From contig NZ_JAMGBF010000053.1 of the NCBI RefSeq assembly GCF_023516615.1, positions 1-43,871 on the forward strand: 43,871 bases of DNA. Reading direction: 5' to 3'. Numbering within the stretch: position 1 is the stretch's first letter; every line of letters begins with the position of its first letter. Of this stretch, positions 1 through 7,281 are shown one piece after another. This DNA is from Streptomyces panaciradicis. GTDB lineage: Bacteria; Actinomycetota; Actinomycetes; Streptomycetales; Streptomycetaceae. The translations under genes were made by a program, and so were the position numbers. The notes below the pieces were generated by a model. That model was not told the DNA's origin, did no database searches, and was given only the letters and a program-made list of their open reading frames with translations.

Positions 1-237
1 GGCCGCGGTGTGGACGGGGGCCGCGGACACGGCGGCCGGTGCGGGAGCGGGCACCGGTGCGGAGGCGGGCACCGGTGCGGGAGCGGGCGCGGGTGCGCCG
101 CTGGCTCCGTGGCCGGCGGGGGCCGGTCCCGTCGGCGTACCGGCGCCCTCGCTCCCGGGGGCGGGGTGCGGGGAAGCGGGTTTCGGCCCTCGCACCCAAC
201 CTCCCCGGCCCGACGGCGTCGCCGAAGGTGTGCCCAT
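1..237 (-). CDS. Partial Pro/Ala-rich protein (N-terminus, runs off left edge)
   Basis: An open minus-strand frame starts at an ATG (complement of 235-237), preceded by a purine-rich GAGGGGGG-like stretch, and stays open to base 1 (79 codons). The product begins MGTPSATPSGRGG and passes into an Ala/Pro/Val-rich segment of the PAPAPVPASAPVP type, typical of disordered linkers. Codon third positions are mostly G or C. The opposite strand is also open here (a Gly/Ala-rich frame ending at 280), so the coding strand is uncertain. I prefer minus because it leaves a divergent promoter region before the gene at 409. No function can be assigned. Confidence 0.35.
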   Translation of the reverse strand, partial: MGTPSATPSGRGGWVRGPKPASPHPAPGSEGAGTPTGPAPAGHGASGAPAPAPAPVPASAPVPAPAPAAVSAAPVHTAA

Positions 238-408
238 GTGTGCCCCGCCCCCCTCTTGCCTCGTACGTCCGCTGCTCTGACTCATTTGGTTTCCACCGTT
301 TTGAACTTATTTGTTCTGAGGCCCGTTTCGATCTGCCGAGCCCGACGGACAGCACAACGGGCCGTTGCGGCACAGCGGTTCAAGGCGAGGGGAAGAAGGC
401 GGACACCC
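238..408. promoter_or_regulatory. Intergenic, probably divergent promoter region
   Basis: 171 bases containing one of the most AT-rich stretches of the window (about 280-330), as expected for a promoter region. TTGAAC at 301-306 is a possible plus-strand -35 box, but no good -10 box sits at 17-18 bp. An inverted repeat GAAC-N6-GTTC lies at 303-316. A RBS-like GAGGGGAAGAAGG precedes the ATG at 409. Confidence 0.3.
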
Positions 409-1287
409 ATGGGCGTGGACACGGACGAGCAGGGCGGCGCTCCGGCGCAGGCACCGGCTCAGCCGGACGGGGAGGGCGGGTCGAACGCCGTCAGGAACAC
501 GGCGATCGCCGCCGGCGGCGCGGGCTGCCTGCTGTTCCCGGTCGGCCTGGCCGGCGGGACGGTCATCGTCATCGTGTTCTGCGGTTTCGGTGTCCTGCTG
601 GCCCCGCTGATCGCCATCTACCTGCTCTTCCACAGCATCTTCGGCGGCGGTGGCGGGGGCGGTGACCTGCCCGGCCCGAGCGACGCGAGCTCCGTGCTGG
701 CCGTCTTCCAGGGGGACGGCCACGGCGACCTGGACACCTCCACGGTCCCCGAGGACCTGGTCGACCCCATTCAGAAGGCCGGCCAACTGTGCGGCGCCAT
801 CGGGCCGATCGTGATCGCCTCCCAGATCGAGAGGGCGTCCGGCTTCAACGCCTCCCTGGTCGGCCCGGACGGCAGGCAGGGCATCTCGCAGCTGCCGCCC
901 GACATCTTCACCAAGTACGGCAAGGACGACGACGACAACGGCAAGACCTCCGCGCTGGACGCGAAGGACTCGATCATGGCGCAGGGCCGCTACATCTGCG
1001 CCATGGCCGACGAGGCCCAGAAGATGATCGACGCCAACGAGGCCACCGGCAGCGTCCTGGACCTCGCCCTCGCCGGCTACGACGTCGGCATGGACGCCGT
1101 CCGCGCGGCGAAGGGCGTGCCCAGGACCGCGGAGGCCCAGGGCTATGTAGCCGCCGTACGCGCCCAGTTCGCCAAGTACGCGGGGGTCGCCGCCATCCCG
1201 TCCGGCACGTCCACCCCCACCGGCATCCAGACCTCGCTGCCCACCCCCGTCCCCACCGAGTCCCTCACCCCCACCCCCACTCCCTGA
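409..1287 (+). CDS. Membrane-anchored SLT-like protein, possible pseudo-lytic transglycosylase
   Basis: A 292-aa protein. An acidic, Gln/Pro-rich cytosolic N-terminus (1-40) is followed by a long hydrophobic region (about 45-77) holding one or two membrane segments, a Gly-rich hinge, then an extracytoplasmic domain resembling Gram-positive SLT lytic transglycosylases: IASQIERASGFN at about 137-147, then GPDGRQGISQLPP and a helical segment ending near 260. The tail is Pro/Thr-rich. Lytic transglycosylases cleave peptidoglycan with one Glu, normally directly before the Ser of the ES-G-F-N motif. Here that position is Ala143, with Glu141 two residues earlier, so activity is doubtful. The ATG at 409 has a GAGGGGAAGAAGG leader; the frame is open further upstream but without coding character. 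The next gene starts 12 nt after the stop, so an operon is likely. Confidence 0.75.
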   Translation: MGVDTDEQGGAPAQAPAQPDGEGGSNAVRNTAIAAGGAGCLLFPVGLAGGTVIVIVFCGFGVLLAPLIAIYLLFHSIFGGGGGGGDLPGPSDASSVLAVFQGDGHGDLDTSTVPEDLVDPIQKAGQLCGAIGPIVIASQIERASGFNASLVGPDGRQGISQLPPDIFTKYGKDDDDNGKTSALDAKDSIMAQGRYICAMADEAQKMIDANEATGSVLDLALAGYDVGMDAVRAAKGVPRTAEAQGYVAAVRAQFAKYAGVAAIPSGTSTPTGIQTSLPTPVPTESLTPTPTP

Positions 1288-1298
1288 GGAGGAACGCC

Positions 1299-2558
1299 AT
1301 GGACCGCTACGAGGTGTACATCTCCGACGAGGGGCTCGCCGCGATCGACGGTGAACCCCTCCTCCCCGCGCCGGGCCAGTCCCTGCACGAGGCCGTCCTG
1401 GACCGGCTGCAGCGGTACGCCGCCGAACGCGGCGAGGCCGTCGAGGCGACGGTGAACGACAGCCCCGACACCGGCCACTTCGTCCTGGAGGTCGCCCCGG
1501 ACGGCTCCAGCCGCGTCCTGGACCCCACGGGAGCGGAGGATCTCGAAGGGGAGGGCGGGCCCGAGGCCGGCCCGGCGGCCGAGGCGGAATCCCCGGCCGC
1601 GGCCGCGTACGGATCGCTTGCCGAGCCGGAACCCGAAGTCGCGCCTCAGGCCGGCCTCGAGCCCGAGCCGGAGGCGGATGCCGAGGCCGAGGCGGAGACC
1701 AGCCTCCCCGTGTCGGAGCCGGGCCTCTCCACGCCGGAGCCGGGCCTCCCCGTGCCGGAGACGGGCCTTCCCGTGTCGGAGATGGGCCTTCCCGTGTCGG
1801 AGCTGGGCCTTCCCGTTTCGGAGACGGGCCTCCCTGTGTCGGAGACGGGCCTCTCCATGCCGGAGGCCGGCCTTCCCGTGTCGGAGACGGGGGTCGGCGC
1901 CGAGGCCGTAGCCGTTCCCGGGCTGATGCCCGAGGGCGCACCCCGGGATGGGGCCGCAGCCCCCGGCCCCGGCCGCCCGGCCACGCCCCCCACCGCCCTG
2001 GGCTCGGCGGTCGCCACCGCCGTCGCCCGTGCCACCGCCGTCGCCCGGGCCGCCGCCGAGCGCCAGGTGGTCGCCCCGAGCCGCGCCACCGGTTCCGTCC
2101 CCGTCGTCGCGCCGCCCGCCGAACTCGCCGGGCCCGTCGGCCGGATCAACGCCCTCGTGACCGTCGGACGGCTGGAGGAGGCCCACCTCCTCGCGAGCCG
2201 GCTGCGCGAGAACCTCACCGAGGAGGCGGGGGCCGAGGATCCGCGCGCGGTGGAGGCGCGGGCGGTGGAGGCCTACATCGCCCACCTGCGCGGCGACCAC
2301 CGGGAGGCCACCGTGCTGGCCCTGGCCGTGGCGAGGATCCGGTGCCGGGCCGGGGACCTGCGGGCGTCCGAGGAGGTGGCCCGGGCGGCGGCCGCCTGGC
2401 AGGGCATCGACGACGACCGCGCGGCCGTGGCCCACGGCCGCGAACTGCTGCACATGTGGGACCGGTTGCACCGGCGCGGCCTGCTGGCGTCGGCCGACGC
2501 GGAGCTCGCCGACCGGGTCCGCAGACGCGTCGACGCTCTGGAGGCCGCCTACGTCTGA
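1299..2558 (+). CDS. Protein with nine heptapeptide repeats and helical C-terminal domain
   Basis: A 419-aa protein of unknown role. Residues 1-90 form a compact acidic domain (MDRYEVYISDEG start). Residues 91-230 are disordered and rich in Glu/Ala/Pro, including nine tandem heptads of the type GLPVSET (about 135-197). Residues about 270-419 are Ala/Leu/Arg-rich helices with TPR-like character (GRLEEAHLLASRLRENL, AEAYIAHLRGDHREAT). No signal peptide or membrane span is visible. The ATG has a GAGGAGGAACGCC ribosome site overlapping the stop of the upstream SLT-like gene, so the two are probably co-translated. The ECF sigma gene follows 195 nt downstream on the same strand. I do not recognise a named family. 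Confidence 0.8.
   Translation: MDRYEVYISDEGLAAIDGEPLLPAPGQSLHEAVLDRLQRYAAERGEAVEATVNDSPDTGHFVLEVAPDGSSRVLDPTGAEDLEGEGGPEAGPAAEAESPAAAAYGSLAEPEPEVAPQAGLEPEPEADAEAEAETSLPVSEPGLSTPEPGLPVPETGLPVSEMGLPVSELGLPVSETGLPVSETGLSMPEAGLPVSETGVGAEAVAVPGLMPEGAPRDGAAAPGPGRPATPPTALGSAVATAVARATAVARAAAERQVVAPSRATGSVPVVAPPAELAGPVGRINALVTVGRLEEAHLLASRLRENLTEEAGAEDPRAVEARAVEAYIAHLRGDHREATVLALAVARIRCRAGDLRASEEVARAAAAWQGIDDDRAAVAHGRELLHMWDRLHRRGLLASADAELADRVRRRVDALEAAYV
1701..1889 (+). repeat. Nine tandem 21-bp in-frame repeats
   Basis: Nine consecutive 21-bp units, consensus GGCCTTCCCGTGTCGGAGACG, encode SLPVSEP, GLSTPEP, GLPVPET, GLPVSEM, GLPVSEL, GLPVSET, GLPVSET, GLSMPEA and GLPVSET. The middle units are nearly identical at DNA level, which indicates expansion by slippage or unequal crossing-over. 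Copy number is likely to vary between strains. Confidence 0.95.
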
Positions 2559-2601
2559 CCGCGGCCCCGCTCTCCTTTGACGCCGCGACCTGCGCGTATA
2601 T

Positions 2602-2628
2602 CGATCCGTCCACCGCGTGGACCGATCG
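2602..2628. promoter_or_regulatory. 27-bp near-perfect palindrome upstream of sigma gene
   Basis: CGATCCGTCCAC and GTGGACCGATCG form 12-bp arms around a CGC centre with a single mismatched pair. It lies 44 nt after the upstream stop codon and 2 nt before a possible ECF -35 box at 2631. It could be an operator for the sigma gene or a factor-independent terminator for the operon; no T-tract follows it. Confidence 0.6.
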
Positions 2629-2630
2629 TC

Positions 2631-2653
2631 AACCGGCTCGTGGCCCGCTCGTC
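2631..2653 (+). promoter_or_regulatory. Candidate ECF-type promoter (AACC-N15-CGTC)
   Basis: AACC at 2631-2634 and CGTC at 2650-2653 with a 15-bp spacer resemble the generic ECF promoter (AAC -35, CGT -10), and ECF genes are often autoregulated. It would give a leader of roughly 90 nt before the ATG at 2754. Both motifs are short, so chance is possible. Confidence 0.3.
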
Positions 2654-2753
2654 GAACGAATGTGCATCGCCCGTCGCAACACTCCGAGCTCCAGGCGGCC
2701 CCGCCCCCGTCCGCGGACCGGGGCAGGCCGCCCCGAAGGAGCAGGAGCACACC

Positions 2754-3299
2754 ATGAACGTGACGGTCATCGGATCCGCGAGCGCGGTCTCGCCCGAGGA
2801 ACGGGCGCTGCGGGACCTCTACCTGGAACACGGTCCGGCGCTCTACTCGTACGTCCTGCGCATGCTGGGCGGAGACACCCACCGCACGGAGGACATCCTC
2901 CAGGAGACCCTGCTGCGCTGCTGGAACAAGCAGACCCTCGCCGACGGCGAGGGCATGGCGGTACGGCCGTGGATGTTCCGGGTCGCCCGCAACCTCGTCA
3001 TCGACGCGCACCGGACCCGGACGGCGCGGCCGACGGAGATCAGCGGCAACTCCTGGCTGAGCGACATGTGCGCCGAGGCCGACGACATCGAGCGGATGCT
3101 GTCGTCGATCGTGGTGCAGGACGCCCTGCGGTCGCTGACGCCGGCCCACCGCGAGGCCCTGCGCGCCACGATCTTCGCCGACCGCACCACGCAGCAGGCG
3201 GCCGAGGTGCTGGGCGTCCCGCAGGGCACGGTGAAGTCGCGGGTCTACTACGCCCTGCGCAGCCTGAAGGCGGCCCTGGAGGACAGCGGGGTCAGGTGA
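2754..3299 (+). CDS. ECF-family RNA polymerase sigma factor
   Basis: A 181-aa extracytoplasmic-function sigma factor. Region 2 spans about 20-95 (LRDLYLEHGPALYSYVLRML, the DxxQET-like DILQETLLRCW, and the RPWMFRVARNLVIDAHR signature). Region 4 spans about 115-175, with the helix-turn-helix TTQQAAEVLGVPQGTVKSRVYYAL. ECF sigmas direct RNA polymerase to dedicated promoters. Start ATG 2754 is supported by a GAAGGAGCAGGAG ribosome site; the upstream in-frame extension lacks coding character. No anti-sigma gene with a zinc-finger ZAS motif is adjacent; upstream genes encode the SLT-like membrane protein and the repeat protein, which may be part of the signalling path (inference). It converges on the AfsR-like gene with a 10-nt gap. 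Confidence 0.93.
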   Translation: MNVTVIGSASAVSPEERALRDLYLEHGPALYSYVLRMLGGDTHRTEDILQETLLRCWNKQTLADGEGMAVRPWMFRVARNLVIDAHRTRTARPTEISGNSWLSDMCAEADDIERMLSSIVVQDALRSLTPAHREALRATIFADRTTQQAAEVLGVPQGTVKSRVYYALRSLKAALEDSGVR

Positions 3300-3309
3300 G
3301 CGCCGTGCC

Positions 3310-6300
3310 TCAGGCCGCCGGTTGCCCCGGGGGCCGTTCGGCCGGCTCGCTCAGCTCGCGCAGTTCCCGCCGTGCCTCGTCCGCCTGCGCGTGGCCGAGT
3401 TCCTCCAGCAGGGCCAGCGCGGCCCGCCGTGCCGCGCGGGCGGCGTCGCGGTCGCCGGTGGCGAGATGGGCGTCGCCGAGGTGCCGCAGCACCTCGGACT
3501 CGAGATAGCGGTCGCCGATCCCGTGGAACAGCCGCGCCGAGCGCTCGAAGTGCCCGATGGCCTCCGCGTGGAGCGCGAGATGATGCAGGGCGTAGCCGAG
3601 TGTGTCCTGCGTCGACGCCTCGCCGTAGGGGTCGCCGAGCTCCTGGTAGGACAGGACGGCCTCCTCGCAGTGTTCGAGGGCCTTCTCGTGCTCTCCCAGC
3701 AGGATGTACGTCCACGCGACCTGGTTGAGCACACCGGCCTCGCCACTGCGGTCGTCCTCGCACCGGTACAGCTCGATCGCCCGCGCGTAGTGGTCGAGCG
3801 CGGCGTGGCGGCGGTCCGTGCGGTTGCACAGATAAGCGAGACCGCGATGCACCCGGGCCTGCCCGCCGGCGTGGTCCGCCGACCGGAACAGCTCCAGCGC
3901 CTCCTCCAGAAACCGCTGCGCCTGCGCCGCGTGGTCGAGCTGGGAGTGCGCGACGCCGAGCCCGCACAGCGAGTACGCCTCACCCGTCACGGAGCCGGCC
4001 GCCCGGGCGGAGCGCAGCGCCGCGCCGTTGATCTCGAGGAGATCGTGCCAGTAGCCGAGCCGGTTGAAGTAGACGTCCAGGGCCGCCGCCGTACGCCACG
4101 CGTGCGTGTCGAAGCCGTGCGCGGCGGCGTGCGTGACGATCTCGCGCAGCACGTACCGCTCCGTGCGCAGCCAGGCGGTCGCCTCCGCCCGGTCGTTGAA
4201 CCGCAGGGGCGCGGACTCCGTTGTGCTCGCCGGGAGGGGGATGGCCTCCCGGAACGGGTCGAGGACCATGGAGGCGCCGTGGGCGGTGAACAGGAAGTGA
4301 TCGTGCATCCGCAGCAGCGCCGCCCCGCACACCGCCTCGTCGTCCTCGGCCTCGGTGAGCTCCGCCGCGTAGGCGCGCAGCAGATCGTGGAAGACGTACC
4401 GGCCCGGAGCGCGTTCGATGAGCAGGCTCGACCCGGTCAGCTCGGTCAGCAGGGCGCGGACCGTGCGACGGGGCACGCCGGCCAGTGCGGCGGCCGCGGC
4501 GACGGTGATGTCCGGACCGGGGTGCAGGGCGAGCCGCCGGAAGAGGGCGGCCGCCTCCGGCGACAGGGCGTGGTACGACCAGGAGAAGACGGCGCGGGCG
4601 TCGGTGCCGGCGTCGCCGCCGGCGAAGGCGTCCAGGCTGCCGTGGTCCTGACGGAGTTCGGCGGCGATGCCGGCGAGCTGGAAGCCGGGGTGGAGGGCGG
4701 CCCGCGCCGCCACGATCGACAGGGCCAGCGGCAGCCCGGCGCACAGGCCGACGATGGCCCGGGCGGCCTCCGGCTCGGCGTCGACCCGGGCGTCGCCCAG
4801 CCGCCGGGCGAGCAGTTCGAGGGACTCCTCGGCGGACAGCGGGGCGAGGGCGAGGGGATGCGCGCCGTGCCGGGCGACCAGGCCGCTGAGCCGGCTGCGG
4901 CTGGTGACGATGACGAGGCAGCCGGGGGCGGCGGGCAGGAGCGGTGTCACCTGCTCGCTGTCGGCGGCGTTGTCGAGCACGATCAGCACGCGCCGGCCGG
5001 CGAGGACACCGCGGTAGAGGGCGGCCCGCGCCTCCAGTTCCTCGGGGACCGCCTGCTGGGCGACGCCGAGCGCGACGAGAAACGACTCGATCGCCTCGCC
5101 GGGGGCCATCCGCGAGCCGGACGGGTCGTAGCCGCGCAGGTTGACGTAGAGGCTGCCGTCCGGAAAGCGGTGGGCGATCCGGTGCGCCCAGTGCACCGCG
5201 AGGGTCGTCTTGCCCGAGCCGGCCATTCCGCTGATCAGCCCGATCACGCTGGTCCGCGGCTGCCCCCGGTCGGGCAGCAGCGCGACGGCATTGTCCAGTT
5301 GGGCCCTGCGCCCGGTGAACGTCGCCAGGTCGGTGGGCAGTTGGGACGGCCGTACGACACTCCCACCCGAACCGGCCCCGCCCGGACCGGGACCGTCCGA
5401 ACCGGGACCGTCCGAACCGGGACCGCCCGAACCGTCGCCGGTCCCGTCCGCGCCTCCCGCGTCCGTGAGCCCGCCCCCACCGTCACCGAGGGGCACTTCC
5501 TCCGGCCCGCCCGCTTCGGCCACCGCGCCGAAGGGTGCGCCGGTCCCGGTGGTCGGGCCGGATACGTCGTCGTCGCCCGTTGCCGAACCGGAACCCCCCT
5601 CGGTGAGAAGCCCGGCACGCAGAGCCCGCAGCGACGGGCCCGGTTCGATGCCGAGTCCGTCGACGAGGGCGCGCCGGGTGCGGTCGTACACCGCGAGGGC
5701 CTCCGCCCGGCGTCCGCCGCGATACAGGGCGTGGACGAGGAGTTCGCACAGCGCCTCCCGCAGGGGGTGCGCCTCGTGCAGGGCGGTCAGTTCGGGCAGC
5801 ACCCGGGCGTGCCGGCCGAGGTCCAGCTCGATGCGCAGCCGCGTCTCCAGGGCGGTCAGCCGCCGTTCCTCCAGCCGGCGCCGCTCGGTCTCGGCACCCG
5901 GTCCGGGCACCCCGGCCAGCGGGGTGCCCTGCCACAGGTCGAGCGCGGTGCGCAGCAGTTCCACGGCGGCCAGGTCGTCGCCCTCGGCCTGCCGCGCCCC
6001 GGCCCGGGCGACGAGGTCCTCGAACCGTTCGAGGTCGCTGACGACGGCGTCGGTGCGCAGGGCGTACCCGTCGCCCAGGGTCAGCAGGAGCCGCGGTGAC
6101 CCGTCCGCGGGCCGGTCGGGTTCGAGGAGTCCGCGCAGCCGGGAGACGTAGGTGCGCAGCACGGAGACGGCGGCCGTCGGCGGGTCGGCGCCCCACAGCG
6201 CGTCCACGAGTTCGCCGACGCCGACCGTCCGTCCCCGGCGCAGCAGCAACAGTGCGAGTACGGCACGCTGTTGAGGGGGGCCGAGCGCCAGCTCCGCGTC

Positions 6301-6366
6301 CTGCCGCCAGGCGCGCAGCGGACCCAACAGAGAGAACCGGAACGACACCATTGCACTTGTGTCCAC
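3310..6366 (-). CDS. AfsR/SARP-family transcriptional regulator with NB-ARC ATPase and TPR domains
   Basis: A 1018-aa STAND regulator. Domains: OmpR-like winged helix at about 8-100 (FSLLGPLRAW, VDALWGADPPTAAVSVLRTYVSRLR), bacterial transcriptional activation domain (BTAD) at about 105-250, a Gly/Ser/Asp/Pro linker at 255-345 with GPGSDGPGSDG repeats, NB-ARC ATPase from about 350 with Walker A GMAGSGKTT (380-388), Walker B LIVLDNA (461-467) and GLPLAL (544-549), then TPR-like helices at about 750-1000. AfsR itself activates antibiotic genes after Ser/Thr phosphorylation. The GTG start at 6366 is preferred because a -10 hexamer lies 7 nt upstream; an internal ATG five codons later is possible. 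No dedicated target or kinase gene is next to it, and no antibiotic cluster is visible. Confidence 0.93.
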   Translation of the reverse strand: MDTSAMVSFRFSLLGPLRAWRQDAELALGPPQQRAVLALLLLRRGRTVGVGELVDALWGADPPTAAVSVLRTYVSRLRGLLEPDRPADGSPRLLLTLGDGYALRTDAVVSDLERFEDLVARAGARQAEGDDLAAVELLRTALDLWQGTPLAGVPGPGAETERRRLEERRLTALETRLRIELDLGRHARVLPELTALHEAHPLREALCELLVHALYRGGRRAEALAVYDRTRRALVDGLGIEPGPSLRALRAGLLTEGGSGSATGDDDVSGPTTGTGAPFGAVAEAGGPEEVPLGDGGGGLTDAGGADGTGDGSGGPGSDGPGSDGPGPGGAGSGGSVVRPSQLPTDLATFTGRRAQLDNAVALLPDRGQPRTSVIGLISGMAGSGKTTLAVHWAHRIAHRFPDGSLYVNLRGYDPSGSRMAPGEAIESFLVALGVAQQAVPEELEARAALYRGVLAGRRVLIVLDNAADSEQVTPLLPAAPGCLVIVTSRSRLSGLVARHGAHPLALAPLSAEESLELLARRLGDARVDAEPEAARAIVGLCAGLPLALSIVAARAALHPGFQLAGIAAELRQDHGSLDAFAGGDAGTDARAVFSWSYHALSPEAAALFRRLALHPGPDITVAAAAALAGVPRRTVRALLTELTGSSLLIERAPGRYVFHDLLRAYAAELTEAEDDEAVCGAALLRMHDHFLFTAHGASMVLDPFREAIPLPASTTESAPLRFNDRAEATAWLRTERYVLREIVTHAAAHGFDTHAWRTAAALDVYFNRLGYWHDLLEINGAALRSARAAGSVTGEAYSLCGLGVAHSQLDHAAQAQRFLEEALELFRSADHAGGQARVHRGLAYLCNRTDRRHAALDHYARAIELYRCEDDRSGEAGVLNQVAWTYILLGEHEKALEHCEEAVLSYQELGDPYGEASTQDTLGYALHHLALHAEAIGHFERSARLFHGIGDRYLESEVLRHLGDAHLATGDRDAARAARRAALALLEELGHAQADEARRELRELSEPAERPPGQPAA

Positions 6367-6373
6367 GCCGGGG

Positions 6374-6379
6374 ACAGTA
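6374..6379 (-). promoter_or_regulatory. -10 box of leaderless AfsR-like gene
   Basis: TACTGT on the minus strand, 7 nt before the GTG at 6366. This places the transcription start at or next to the start codon, so the mRNA would be leaderless. I see no clear -35 box. Confidence 0.5.
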
Positions 6380-6429
6380 GCCGCAGAAACCGTGGCTCGT
6401 ACCTTCGAACAGCTATTCCCGGACAGGGG

Positions 6430-7158
6430 TCAGGACAGCGCCGCCCCCGACACCGCGGTGGCCGTCACCGTGTTGTCGCACTCGGCGAACACCCCGTCGT
6501 CCAGGGCGACCTGGTGGGCACCGGCGCCCGGCAGGCCGATCACCATCGTCGGGTACGTCGTCGGTGTGGCGCCGGACTTGCAGTAGCCGTCGGCCTCGCC
6601 CTGGACCTGGACGAACGTCAGCTTGAGCCACGCCTTGCCGCCGGGAGCCAGCTTGACCGGGGTGGCGGTGCCGGTGGGTGTCACCTTCAGCGGGGCGTTG
6701 TGCTGCGGGGAGCCGTTGCCGGCACCGGCCACCGTGGGGTGGCCCTGCAGGACGCAGGTCTGCTTGGAGGTGTTGGTGAACTCGAAGACCGCGGCACCCG
6801 TCCCGGTGCCGACCGGCCGGTTGGCGGCCTGGTGGGCGGTGACGTTCAGGGCGGTCGCCGCACAGGTCTTCACCGCCGTACCCGAGGAGCCGGAGCCCGA
6901 ACCGGTGCCGGTGCCGGTGCCCGTACCCGTGCCGGAGCCCGTACCCGTGCCGGAGCTGGAGTGGGAGGCGGGGGATGCGGTCGCGGGCGGCGCCGAGGAG
7001 CCCGGCGTGGAGGAGGCGGGCGCCGAGGCGCTGGGCGTCGGCGAGGAGCCTCCGGCGCCGGACGTGGAGTCGCCCGGCTGGCAGGCGGTCATCGCCAGCG
7101 TCGCGGAGAGCGCGGCCACCGCCAGCGCGGCCTTGCGGACAGTGTCGACGTGGTGCAT
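6430..7158 (-). CDS. DUF4232-type lipoprotein
   Basis: A 242-aa secreted lipoprotein. Residues 1-25 form a signal peptide (VRKAALAVAALSATLAMTAC) with a lipobox-like site before Cys. A Ser/Thr/Gly/Pro linker (26-95) includes alternating GTGTG and GSGSG dipeptides. The C-terminal domain (about 98-242) has the DUF4232 pattern: CAATALNV, VFEFTNTSKQTCVLQGHPTV, a Cys pair and a final beta strand. DUF4232 proteins are common in Streptomyces and their role is unknown. The ATG at 7158 is chosen over an in-frame ATG 39 codons upstream because it has a GGGGGA ribosome site and directly precedes the signal peptide. It lies between the AfsR-like gene and an MFS exporter on the same strand. Confidence 0.85.
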   Translation of the reverse strand: MHHVDTVRKAALAVAALSATLAMTACQPGDSTSGAGGSSPTPSASAPASSTPGSSAPPATASPASHSSSGTGTGSGTGTGTGTGTGSGSGSSGTAVKTCAATALNVTAHQAANRPVGTGTGAAVFEFTNTSKQTCVLQGHPTVAGAGNGSPQHNAPLKVTPTGTATPVKLAPGGKAWLKLTFVQVQGEADGYCKSGATPTTYPTMVIGLPGAGAHQVALDDGVFAECDNTVTATAVSGAALS

Positions 7159-7248
7159 GAGGTCCCCCGAGGTCGGTTCGCACGAGCCGGTCTCCGCCGG
7201 CTTTCGCCGAGGGAGACCGATCTCGGGTGCGACGGGTTTCCCCTGTGG

Positions 7249-7271
7249 GTCACCTGTGACGCAGCGGTGAC
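7249..7271. promoter_or_regulatory. GTCAC/GTGAC cluster upstream of DUF4232 gene
   Basis: GTCAC-CT-GTGAC (7249-7260) is a perfect 5+2+5 inverted repeat, and a third GTGAC follows at 7267-7271, exactly 11 bp from the previous one. It lies in the 123-bp gap before the DUF4232 gene and looks like a regulator binding site; the regulator is unknown. A separate 8-bp hairpin (CGGTCTCC at 7188-7195 with GGAGACCG at 7212-7219) lies closer to the gene. Confidence 0.35.
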
Positions 7272-7281
7272 ACAACGCAGG

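Noticed and set aside
303..316. GAAC-N6-GTTC resembling an SOS (LexA) box
   Set aside because: The actinobacterial SOS box has a 4-base spacer (GAAC-N4-GTTC) with flanking TC/GA; here the spacer is 6 and the flanks do not match.
1701..1889. Regularly spaced repeats as a CRISPR array
   Set aside because: The 21-bp units are contiguous, without spacers, and in frame within a protein gene.
1143..3149. Long open minus-strand frame of 668 codons opposite the repeat protein and sigma gene
   Set aside because: It is an antisense shadow produced by high GC and the 21-bp repeats; the product is Arg/Gly/His-rich without a domain, and the plus-strand genes have clear families.
6890..6965. Low-complexity GTG/CCG repeats as a separate repeat element
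   Set aside because: They encode the Gly/Ser/Thr linker of the DUF4232 lipoprotein and need no other explanation.
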